Assembly (NCBI RefSeq): GCF_011174775.1
Contig: NZ_JAANHS010000007.1
Location: 124,001-188,000, forward strand
Direction: 5' to 3'
From: Rhodobacter calidifons
GTDB lineage: Bacteria > Pseudomonadota > Alphaproteobacteria > Rhodobacterales > Rhodobacteraceae
Length of the DNA stretch: 64,000 nt
Both the position numbers and the translations under genes were made by a program. Position 1 is the first letter of the stretch; each line of letters begins with the position of its first letter. Shown here piece by piece: positions 56,415 to 64,000 of this stretch. The notes beneath the pieces were generated by a model, which made no database searches, was not told the DNA's origin, and saw only the letters and a list, made by a program, of their open reading frames with translations.

Positions 56415-56447
56415 ACCCATGCAAACATCCAACCGAAGGTAGGACCC

Positions 56448-57008
56448 ATGTCCGCACTGAACATCAAGAAGGGCTCTTCCAGCCATTCCGCCTATGACCT
56501 GCGCGCCACCAATTCCGAGGTCGAGGAGAGCCACACCCTGGCGGTGATCGTGGAAAACGAACCCGGCGTGCTGGCCCGCGTGATCGGCCTGTTCTCGGGC
56601 CGCGGCTACAACATCGACAGCCTGACCGTGGCCGAGGTGGACCACACCGGCCACCGCTCGCGCATCACCATCGTCACCCGCGGCACACCGGCGGTGATCG
56701 ACCAGATCGAGGCGCAACTGTCGCGCATGGTCCCGGTCCACGCCGTCCACGACCTGACCGCCGAAGGCCCCTCGGTCCAGCGCGAACTGGCGCTGGTCAA
56801 GGTGAAGGGCAAGGGCGAACACCGGATCGAGGCCCTGCGCCTGGCCGAGATCTTCCGCGCCAATGTCGTCGATTCCACGCTGGAAAGCTTTGTCTTCGAA
56901 ATGACCGGCACGCCGGAAAAGATCGACGCCTTCGCCGATCTGATGCGTCCCCTGGGCCTGATCGAGATCGCCCGCACCGGCGTCGCCGGCCTCAAGCGCG
57001 GGGTCTGA
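56448..57008 (+). CDS. ilvH: acetolactate synthase regulatory small subunit
   Basis: The 186-residue small subunit activates IlvI and gives feedback inhibition by valine. An N-terminal ACT domain reads HTLAVIVENEPGVLARVIGL then FSGRGYNIDSLTVAEVD, with the conserved effector-site Gly and Asn. The C-terminal domain contains RELALVKVKG and TGTPEKIDAFADLMRPLG. GGTAGGA precedes the ATG. It is the last gene of the ilv unit, followed by a long imperfect hairpin. Confidence 0.96.
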   Translation: MSALNIKKGSSSHSAYDLRATNSEVEESHTLAVIVENEPGVLARVIGLFSGRGYNIDSLTVAEVDHTGHRSRITIVTRGTPAVIDQIEAQLSRMVPVHAVHDLTAEGPSVQRELALVKVKGKGEHRIEALRLAEIFRANVVDSTLESFVFEMTGTPEKIDAFADLMRPLGLIEIARTGVAGLKRGV

Positions 57009-57015
57009 CGCAGGG

Positions 57016-57091
57016 CCGCTCATCGCGTCCGTTCCGTCGCTCTTCGCTGGGACCAGACCAAGCGAAGAGCCCCGAAGGGGACGATGAGCGG
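57016..57091. repeat. long imperfect hairpin after ilvH
   Basis: CCGCTCATCG (57016-57025) pairs with CGATGAGCGG (57082-57091), and GCTCTTCGCT pairs with AGCGAAGAGC further in. It lies between the convergent ilvH and hydratase genes. The CGCTCATC/GATGAGC ends recur at 61478-61537. Confidence 0.65.
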
Positions 57092-57095
57092 TCCG

Positions 57096-57866
57096 TCACG
57101 CCCCGGTGAACCGCGGGGCACGCTTTTCCTGAAACGCCGCCACGCCCTCGCGGAAGTCGTCCGAGGCGCCGCAGACCGCCTGCAACCGCGCCTCCACGGC
57201 CAGTTGCGCCTCCAGGCTCTGATCGAAGGCCCCGCGCATCGCCTGTTTCAGCGCCGCATAGGCCCCGGTCGGCCCCGCCGCCAGCCGCGCCGCCCGCGCC
57301 GCCACCACCTCGGCGAACCGATCGTCCGGCACCGCCTCCCAGATCATTCCCCAGGCTTCGGCCTGCCGCGCGGAGACCGGCTCGGCCAGAAGCGCCGCCC
57401 CCATCGCGCGCTGCAACCCCACCCGGCGCGGCAGGAAGGATGTCCCGCCCGCATCCGGGATCAGCCCGATCCGGGTGAAGGCCTGGATGAAGACCGCGCT
57501 TTCGCAGGCAACCACCAGATCGCAGGCCAGCGCCAGGTTCGCCCCCGCCCCCGCCGCCACGCCATTGACCGCCGCGATGACCGGGACCGGAGCCTCCACG
57601 ATAGCCCGGATCATCGGCACATATTCGTCGTTCAGGGTTGCCTCGAACCCCGCCGCGTCCAGACCTGAAGCATCGCTCAGATCCTGCCCCGAACAGAAGC
57701 CCCGCCCGGCCCCCGTCAGCACGATCACCCGCGCCCCATGTCCCGCCAGCAGGGCCTCTGTCAACGCGCGCCGCAAGGCGCCGTCCAGCGCGTTCATCAC
57801 CTCGGGCCGGTTCAGCGTGATCCGGTGCACGCCCCCATCAGACTCGACCCGCACCCGTTCCGCCAT
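57096..57866 (-). CDS. enoyl-CoA hydratase/isomerase, PaaG-like
   Basis: A 256-residue crotonase-fold enzyme. The oxyanion hole is made by TGAGRGFCSGQDLSD and AVNGVAAGAGANLALACDLV. The segment FIQAFTRIGLIPDAGGTSFL has Asp, as in PaaG (epoxyphenylacetyl-CoA isomerase), rather than the Glu pair of hydratases. No other phenylacetate genes are in the window, so the exact reaction is open. It reads from ATG 57866. Confidence 0.82.
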   Translation of the reverse strand: MAERVRVESDGGVHRITLNRPEVMNALDGALRRALTEALLAGHGARVIVLTGAGRGFCSGQDLSDASGLDAAGFEATLNDEYVPMIRAIVEAPVPVIAAVNGVAAGAGANLALACDLVVACESAVFIQAFTRIGLIPDAGGTSFLPRRVGLQRAMGAALLAEPVSARQAEAWGMIWEAVPDDRFAEVVAARAARLAAGPTGAYAALKQAMRGAFDQSLEAQLAVEARLQAVCGASDDFREGVAAFQEKRAPRFTGA

Positions 57867-57933
57867 CGCCCGCCCTCCCAGCCTTTGCGCCAGTCTAGCG
57901 GTGGCCAGCCCCGGCCCAAAGCCGGACGCGGCG

Positions 57934-58407
57934 TCACTCCTTCAGGATTTCGCGCAGCCTGGCCTCTTCCTCGGCCGAAAGGCTCGCTTCGGGCCGGGCC
58001 CGCCGCCGCGCCGCCGTCAGGGCGACGGCCAGTCCGGCAACAAGCAGCGCCGGACCGGCCAGCCACAGGATCAGGTTCACGCCCCGCGCCGGCGGGTTGA
58101 ACAGCACCCCCTCGCCGAAACGCTCGACGATGTAGGCGACAACCTCGGCATCGCTGTCCCCCGCCACCAGCCGCTCGCGGATGATCAGCCGAAGGTCGCG
58201 GCTGATCGGCGCATTGCTGTCGTCGATGGTCTCGCCCTGGCAGACCGGGCAGCGGATGTCCCGGCTGATCGCGCGGGCGCGGGCCTCCAGCACCGGGTCC
58301 GTCAGCATCTCGTCGGGCTGCACCGCCAGCACCGGCGTTGCCGCCAGAAACAGGGCCAGCGCACAGGCCGGCCCGCCGGCCCGCCAAAGGGTTCCGGCAG
58401 GCCTCAT
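57934..58407 (-). CDS. ccmH: cytochrome c maturation protein CcmH
   Basis: Periplasm-facing thiol protein that reduces or holds apocytochrome c for heme attachment. The 157 residues have a signal/anchor (ACALALFLAATPVLA), the active pair RCPVCQGETIDDSNA, LRLIIRERL, a helix near 105-125 and a short tail. The ATG overlaps the ccmF stop by 4 bp, so the two are coupled. No ccmI domain is fused. Confidence 0.93.
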   Translation of the reverse strand: MRPAGTLWRAGGPACALALFLAATPVLAVQPDEMLTDPVLEARARAISRDIRCPVCQGETIDDSNAPISRDLRLIIRERLVAGDSDAEVVAYIVERFGEGVLFNPPARGVNLILWLAGPALLVAGLAVALTAARRRARPEASLSAEEEARLREILKE

Positions 58408-60374
58408 TCCGCCGGCACTCCGGCCGGCACCTTCCGCACCCCTGCCGCCACGCGGTAGCGGCGGTCCGACAGGCTGAGGCAGCCGCCAAGCGCCATCAGG
58501 ATGCAGCCTGCCCACAGCCAGTTGGCGAAGGGCTCGATATAGCTTCTAACCGCCCAGCCGCCGCTGTTCTGCCGGTCGCCCAGCACCAGATAGATGTCGC
58601 GCAGGAAGCCATAGTCGATGGCCGCCTCGGTCGTCGGCATCTGGGCGACGGGATAGAACCGTTTCTCGGGCCTGAGGATCGCCACGAAGGCCCCGCCCCG
58701 CGTCACCGTCATCGTGCCCATGGTCGAGACATAGTTCGGCCCCTGCACCTCCTCCACCCGGTCCAGCCGCACCTCATAGCGGCCCAGAGGGAAGGTCTCG
58801 CCCTCCTGCACGACACGGATGTCCTCGATCTTCCAGGACAGCATCGCCGAGACGGCAAAGATCGTGACCCCCAGCCCGAAATGCGCCGTGGCCTTGCCCC
58901 AGTCCGCGCGCGGCAACCGGCCCAGCCGCGCGGCACGCGCCGCGATCCCCTCGCGCCCGGTCCGGGCCCAGAGGTCGGCCAGCGCGCCGAAGCCGACCCA
59001 GGCGCCCAGCATCAGGCCGATCGGCCCCAGCGCGGTCCGCCCGGTCTGCAACGCAAAGGCCAGCGCCCCAAGGGCCAGCGACAGCACCAGGACCGGGATC
59101 AGCGACCGCAGGCTCCGCCCCAGCGAGCCCCGCTTCCAGGCCAGCATCGCCCCGGGCGGCAGGATCAGCGCCAGGGCCACCATGAAGGGCGAAAAGGCCG
59201 CGTTGAAGAAGGGCTCGCCCACCGAAAGGTCACGACCCAGCAACATTGACCCCACGAGCGGCCAGATTGTCCCGATGAACACCACGAACGCCGACACCGC
59301 CAGCAGGATGTTGTTGGCCACCAGCGCGCTTTCGCGGCTGACCAGGCTGAACACCCCCCGCGCCTCCATCGCTCCGGCGCGGGCGGCGAACAGCATCAGC
59401 GCGCCGCCGGTGAAGAAGCCCAAGATCATCAGGATGAACACCCCGCGTTCCGGGTCGTTGGCGAAGGCATGGACCGAGGTGATGACCCCGGACCGCACGA
59501 TGAAGGTGCCGATCAGGCTGAAGCCGAAGGCCATGATCGCCAGAAGGATCGTCCAGGCCTTCAGGCTTTCGCGCTTTTCCACCACGATCGAGGAATGCAG
59601 CAAGGCCGCCGCCAGAAGCCAGGGCATGAAGCTGGCATTCTCCACCGGGTCCCAGAACCAGAACCCGCCCCAGCCCAGCTCGTAATAGGCCCACCAGGAC
59701 CCCAGCGCGATGCCGATGGTCAGGAAGATCCAGGCCGCCAGGGTCCAGGGCCTGACCCAGCGCCCCCAGGCGGCATCCACCCGCCCCTCGATCAGCGCGG
59801 CCACGGCAAAGCTGAAGGCCATGCTCAGCCCGACATAGCCCAGATACAGGAACGGCGGATGGAAGGCGAGGCCGGGGTCCTGCAACAGCGGGTTCAGGTC
59901 CTGCCCGTCCAGGGGCGGCACCGCCAGCCGCCAGAACGGGTTCGAGGTGAACAGCAGAAAGGCCATGAAGGCCACCCCGATCAGCCCCTGCACCGCCAGC
60001 ACCCGCGCCTTCAGCCGCACGGGCAGATTGCCGCCGAATGCCGCCACCGCCGCGCCATAGATCGCCAGGATCAGCACCCACAGCAGCAGCGACCCTTCGT
60101 GGTTCCCCCAGACGCCCGAAACCTTGTAGAGCATCGGCTTCAGCGTATGCGAATTCGACACCACGACCGCCAGCGAGAAATCCGACACGACAAAGGCCCA
60201 GGTCAGCGCGGCAAAGGCAGCCGCAACCAGCACCAGCTGCACCCCCGCCGCCGGTCCCGCCAGCGCCATCAGCCGCGCATCCCCGCGATGCGCACCCCAG
60301 AGCGGCAGGCTGGACTGCACCAGCGCCACCATCAGGGCCAGGATCAGCGCGAAATGCCCGAGTTCGACGATCAT
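58404..60374 (-). CDS. ccmF: cytochrome c heme lyase subunit CcmF
   Basis: A 656-residue membrane protein of about 15 helices that takes heme from holo-CcmE and joins it to apocytochrome c with CcmH. The tryptophan-rich heme motif is WGGFWFWDPVENASFMPWLL. Conserved histidines occur in VWGNHEGSLLLWVL and FHPPFLYLGYVGLS, and the later RSGVITSVHAFA matches the family. ATG 60374 starts with MIVELGHFALILALMVAL. Other ccm genes must lie elsewhere. Confidence 0.95.
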   Translation of the reverse strand: MIVELGHFALILALMVALVQSSLPLWGAHRGDARLMALAGPAAGVQLVLVAAAFAALTWAFVVSDFSLAVVVSNSHTLKPMLYKVSGVWGNHEGSLLLWVLILAIYGAAVAAFGGNLPVRLKARVLAVQGLIGVAFMAFLLFTSNPFWRLAVPPLDGQDLNPLLQDPGLAFHPPFLYLGYVGLSMAFSFAVAALIEGRVDAAWGRWVRPWTLAAWIFLTIGIALGSWWAYYELGWGGFWFWDPVENASFMPWLLAAALLHSSIVVEKRESLKAWTILLAIMAFGFSLIGTFIVRSGVITSVHAFANDPERGVFILMILGFFTGGALMLFAARAGAMEARGVFSLVSRESALVANNILLAVSAFVVFIGTIWPLVGSMLLGRDLSVGEPFFNAAFSPFMVALALILPPGAMLAWKRGSLGRSLRSLIPVLVLSLALGALAFALQTGRTALGPIGLMLGAWVGFGALADLWARTGREGIAARAARLGRLPRADWGKATAHFGLGVTIFAVSAMLSWKIEDIRVVQEGETFPLGRYEVRLDRVEEVQGPNYVSTMGTMTVTRGGAFVAILRPEKRFYPVAQMPTTEAAIDYGFLRDIYLVLGDRQNSGGWAVRSYIEPFANWLWAGCILMALGGCLSLSDRRYRVAAGVRKVPAGVPAE

Positions 60375-60552
60375 GCGGAAGCTCCTGTCGCTCAGTCAAT
60401 CATAGGCCGACCCGCCGCTGGGTGAAAGCCCTGCGCCGTTCCGCCGCGCCTTCGCGGCAGTCTGCCCGCCCAAACCCGCCGATCCCGCCGCATTGCCGGT
60501 TGCCAGCCGCCCGGCCCGCCCGCTACACCCGAGGCCGGAAGCGGAGGTTCCC

Positions 60553-61476
60553 ATGCCCAAGACCATCCTGATCGGCGCCCCCATCGACTCCGGGCAAAGG
60601 CGCCCCGGCTGCCTGATGGGCCCCGCCGCCTATCGCGTTGCCGGGATCGCCCGCGAGATCTCGGCCGAAGGCCACGGGGTCGAGGACTGGGGAGACCTGA
60701 CCCTTCCGCCGCTGAAACCCGTCACCTGCCCCAATCCGGCCGTCCATTCCCTGGCCGAAACCGTGGGCTGGGCCGAGATCCTGATGGACCGCGTCGATGA
60801 CGCGCTGTCCGCAGGCGGCTTTCCCATCGTCATGGGCGGCGACCATTCGCTGGCGCTCGGCTCGGCCGCCGGGGCCGCCGCCTTTGCCGCGCGGCAGGAC
60901 CGGCCGCTGTTCCTCCTCTGGCTCGACGCCCATTCCGATTTCCACACGCCGCTGACCACAACTTCCGGCAACCTGCACGGCACGCCCCTGGCCTATATCG
61001 CCGGGCGCGACGGGTTCGACGCCTTCCCGCCCTTCCCCGCCCCGGTGCCCGCCCACCGGATCTGCATGTTCGGCATCCGCTCGGTCGATCCGGCCGAACA
61101 GGCCGCGATGCTGGAACGCGACATCTTCATCAACGACATGCGCGTGATCGACGAACGCGGCCTCGTCGCCCCCTTGCGCGAATTCCTCGACCTCGTCCGG
61201 CGCGAGGGCGGCATGCTGCACGTCAGCCTCGACGTCGATTTCCTCGACCCCTCGATCGCCCCCGCCGTCGGCACCACCGTCCCCGGCGGCGCCTCCTTCC
61301 GCGAGGCGCATCTGGTCATGGAACTGCTGCACGAATCCGGCCTCGTCACCAGCCTCGACCTCGTGGAGCTGAACCCCTTCCTCGACGACCGCGGCATGAC
61401 CGCGCGGCTGATGGTCGATCTGGTGGGCAGCCTGATGGGGAAAAAGGTCTTCGACCGCCCGACGCGGGCCAAGTGA
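60553..61476 (+). CDS. rocF: arginase
   Basis: Hydrolyses arginine to ornithine and urea, using a binuclear manganese site. The 307 residues have the metal motifs IVMGGDHSLALGSAAG, WLDAHSDFHTPLTTTSGNLH and SLDVDFLDPSIAPAVGT, plus the arginase VPGGASFREAHLVMELL. The GNLHG sequence and lack of the agmatinase signature favour arginase. GGAGG precedes ATG 60553. No arginine transporter or ornithine cyclodeaminase gene is adjacent. Confidence 0.92.
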   Translation: MPKTILIGAPIDSGQRRPGCLMGPAAYRVAGIAREISAEGHGVEDWGDLTLPPLKPVTCPNPAVHSLAETVGWAEILMDRVDDALSAGGFPIVMGGDHSLALGSAAGAAAFAARQDRPLFLLWLDAHSDFHTPLTTTSGNLHGTPLAYIAGRDGFDAFPPFPAPVPAHRICMFGIRSVDPAEQAAMLERDIFINDMRVIDERGLVAPLREFLDLVRREGGMLHVSLDVDFLDPSIAPAVGTTVPGGASFREAHLVMELLHESGLVTSLDLVELNPFLDDRGMTARLMVDLVGSLMGKKVFDRPTRAK

Positions 61477-61477
61477 C

Positions 61478-61537
61478 GCTCATCCAGCCGGTTCCGGCTG
61501 TCTTCGCGGCGACAAGCGCCCGCAGGAAGCGATGAGC
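61478..61537. repeat. long imperfect hairpin after the arginase gene
   Basis: GCTCATC (61478-61484) pairs with GATGAGC (61531-61537). Inside lies a perfect small stem CAGCCGG-TT-CCGGCTG (61485-61500). It fills the gap between convergent arginase and lysine aminomutase-like genes. The end sequences match those at 57016-57091. Confidence 0.6.
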
Positions 61538-61544
61538 CGCCCGG

Positions 61545-62579
61545 TCAGAGGTCGCGGTAGAGGTGCTCGCGCCCCTGCGGATCCGTCACCACCCAGTGGT
61601 CGCCCTCGCGCCGCAGATAGGCCGGCCCCACCGGCACCTTGCCGTGACCGCCCGGAATGTCCAGCACATAGAGGGGCTGCGCGATCCCGCTCAGCCGCCC
61701 GCGCAGGGCCGCCATGACCCTTTGCCCCTCTGCCAGCGTCACCCGGAAATGCCCCGTCCCCTTCGCCAGATCGGGATGGTGCAGATAATAGGGCTTCACC
61801 CGGTGCCGGATCAGTTTGCGGAACAGCGCCTCCAGTGTATCGGCATCGGCATTCACCCCGCGCAAGAGCACCGTCTGCGACAGCAGCGGCACCCCCGCCC
61901 GGTTCAGCCGCCGCAGCGCCTCGGCGGCGGCGGGCGTGATCTCGTCGGGGTGATTGACATGGATCACCATCCAGACCGGCAGCGCCCGGTCCAGCGCCGC
62001 AACCAGCCCCGCGCTCACCCGGTCGGGCGCCACCACCGGCACCCGCGTGTGGAACCGCACCACCTCCAGCGTCCCCAGCGCCTCCAGCCGGTCGAGCATC
62101 GCCCCCAGCCGCCGTGCCGACAGCACCAGGGGATCGCCCCCGGTGAAGATCACCTCGCGCACCGCCGGGGTCGCCGCCAGATAGTCCAGCACCGCCGCGA
62201 ATTCCGCCTCGGCCAGCTGGCCGGCCTCGCCCACCGTTTCGCGGCGAAAACAGAAGCGGCAATAGACCTCGCAGGCCTTGGTGACATGCAGGATCGCCCG
62301 GTCGGCGTAGCGGTGTGTCAGTCCCGGTACCGGCGCGTGGGATGCATCGCCGATCGGGTCGGCCAGCTCTTCCGGCAGGATCGTCAGCTCGCGGATGTCC
62401 GGCGCGAACTGCGCCCGCACCCCCTGTGCAGCCAGCCCGGCCATCTCTGGCGTCACCCTTACCCGAAAGCTCGCCGTGACGCGATCCAGCGCCGCGCGCT
62501 GGGCGGGATGGGTCAGCCCCGCGCGCTCCAGCGCGTCCAGGGTGGTCAGGGCAGATTCTGCGGCATCAAGGCTGTTCAT
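61545..62579 (-). CDS. radical SAM lysine 2,3-aminomutase-like protein
   Basis: A 344-residue radical SAM enzyme with the iron-sulfur motif CEVYCRFCFRRE (C-x3-C-x2-C) and FTGGDPLVLSARRLG. RFHTRVPVVAPDRV, QTVLLRGVNAD and YYLHHPDLAKGTGHFRV are the PLP- and lysine-binding parts, including DIPGGHGKVPVGPAYL. It is shorter than clostridial KamA and could be EpmB, which modifies EF-P with beta-lysine, or a lysine aminomutase. No efp or epmA is in the window to decide. ATG 62579. Confidence 0.85.
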   Translation of the reverse strand: MNSLDAAESALTTLDALERAGLTHPAQRAALDRVTASFRVRVTPEMAGLAAQGVRAQFAPDIRELTILPEELADPIGDASHAPVPGLTHRYADRAILHVTKACEVYCRFCFRRETVGEAGQLAEAEFAAVLDYLAATPAVREVIFTGGDPLVLSARRLGAMLDRLEALGTLEVVRFHTRVPVVAPDRVSAGLVAALDRALPVWMVIHVNHPDEITPAAAEALRRLNRAGVPLLSQTVLLRGVNADADTLEALFRKLIRHRVKPYYLHHPDLAKGTGHFRVTLAEGQRVMAALRGRLSGIAQPLYVLDIPGGHGKVPVGPAYLRREGDHWVVTDPQGREHLYRDL

Positions 62580-62653
62580 GACCCGCGGCCCTACGGAAAC
62601 CCGCGGGTCTGCGCAAGCCGCCTTCGCAATCCGGGGATCACCCGGACGTCGGG

Positions 62654-62923
62654 CTAGTGAACGCGGAACTCGCCCACCACGTTGCGCCATTCGCCCGGCG
62701 CGATCAGCTTGCGATGCGTGAAACGCACCGAATGCAGCGGCCCTTCGATCTTCTCCTGCCAGAACTCGATGAACCTGAAAAGCTCCGGGTAATCCGGCGC
62801 CAGATCATACTCCTGCCAGATGAAGCTGTTGAGAACATTGCGATAATCCGGCATCCGGTAATACAGCTCGGCCGTGGTCAGCCCATAGCCCTTCAGCATC
62901 AGCTCCGTCTCGCGTCCGACCAT
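62654..62923 (-). CDS. usg: Usg family protein
   Basis: An 89-residue protein with MLKGYGLTTAELYYRMPDYR, NVLNSFIWQEYDLAPDYPEL and FRFIEFWQEKIEGPLHSVRF, the hallmark sequence of alphaproteobacterial Usg, named from a tryptophan operon but of unknown function. GAAAGGAGG lies before the ATG. It is divergent from gyrA with about 190 bp between, including an AT-rich stretch at 62970-63000 that may hold its promoter. Confidence 0.88.
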   Translation of the reverse strand: MVGRETELMLKGYGLTTAELYYRMPDYRNVLNSFIWQEYDLAPDYPELFRFIEFWQEKIEGPLHSVRFTHRKLIAPGEWRNVVGEFRVH

Positions 62924-63041
62924 TCCGATCCTCCTTTCTCGCGGTCCATGACGGAATCATGACAGGGCGCGATTAAAAATCAATGAAAACAAAATGTTGT
63001 CACTCATACTTGATGGCTGCCAGCACGACTGCAACCCGCCA

Positions 63042-63069
63042 TTGCACCCCATAGCTGGGATGGTGTATC
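63042..63069 (+). promoter_or_regulatory. possible gyrA promoter
   Basis: TTGCAC (63042-63047), 16-bp spacer, TGTATC (63064-63069), 47 bp before the gyrA ATG. The spacer contains CCCA-TAGC-TGGG. The -10 is a weak match, so this is tentative. Confidence 0.4.
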
Positions 63070-63115
63070 GTCGCGCCTGCTACATCTTGATCCCGCAAGG
63101 AAGGCGCGCGCCCTC

Positions 63116-64000
<885 letters not shown>

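Overview
This window is a stretch of alphaproteobacterial chromosome, very probably from the family Rhodobacteraceae. It is GC-rich and densely packed, with many ATGA, GTGA or TTGA overlaps between neighbouring genes. The gene content fits that family: cckA with a CtrA-type site in front of it, an Entner-Doudoroff edd/eda pair, 3-hydroxybutyrate dehydrogenase (PHB metabolism), a Ccm-type cytochrome c maturation pair, TRAP transport, GlnE, and an Ate-family (Bpt) aminoacyl-tRNA-protein transferase. I see no rRNA, tRNA, CRISPR array, prophage or insertion sequence. Almost everything is vertically inherited core genome, and the novelty lies mainly in regulatory DNA and RNA between genes.

Layout. 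1-10 kb: guaB (cut by the left edge), rsmB, the cell-cycle hybrid kinase cckA, then on the minus strand a periplasmic-type aspartic protease, a MarC protein and an ABC-F ATPase, followed by ndk, rpe and a LuxR solo. 10-17 kb: rpsB-tsf (minus), a DUF1330 gene, the pseudouridine catabolic pair psuK-psuG, a DUF502 membrane protein, and bdhA-patatin (minus). 17-28 kb: a candidate small RNA, an orphan peptide-type solute-binding protein, an entericidin-like lipoprotein, an XRE-cupin regulator, an acyl-CoA synthetase/DsbA-like/Bcr-type exporter run with overlapping ends, mfd, a membrane protein and hemB. 28-39 kb: holC and pepA (minus), then the outer-membrane biogenesis operon lptF-lptG-lptD-surA-pdxA, then a PIN-domain gene coupled to an RlmI-like methyltransferase (minus).

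39-48 kb: a small secreted protein, edd and eda separated by a 157-bp imperfect palindrome, glnE with a small downstream gene, DUF2852 behind two identical-geometry operators, bpt, a VOC-protein remnant and an HxlR regulator. 48-52 kb: a convergent TRAP transporter (dctQM plus, dctP minus) whose two promoter regions carry the same GGTAA-N-TTACC operator type. 52-57 kb: another VOC remnant, a Ca2+/Na+ antiporter, and a branched-chain amino acid locus preceded by a leader peptide and attenuator; an acyltransferase gene sits between ilvI and ilvH. 57-64 kb: a PaaG-like hydratase, ccmF-ccmH, arginase, a lysine 2,3-aminomutase-like enzyme, usg, and gyrA (cut by the right edge).

Regulatory highlights are the CtrA full site before cckA, the ilv attenuator with peptide MARLLVIVGRKRMGR, a roughly 75-nt two-hairpin sRNA candidate between bdhA and the solute-binding protein, two pairs of matched palindromic operators, and several families of intergenic hairpins. 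All functional names come from reading motifs by eye. No database search was run.
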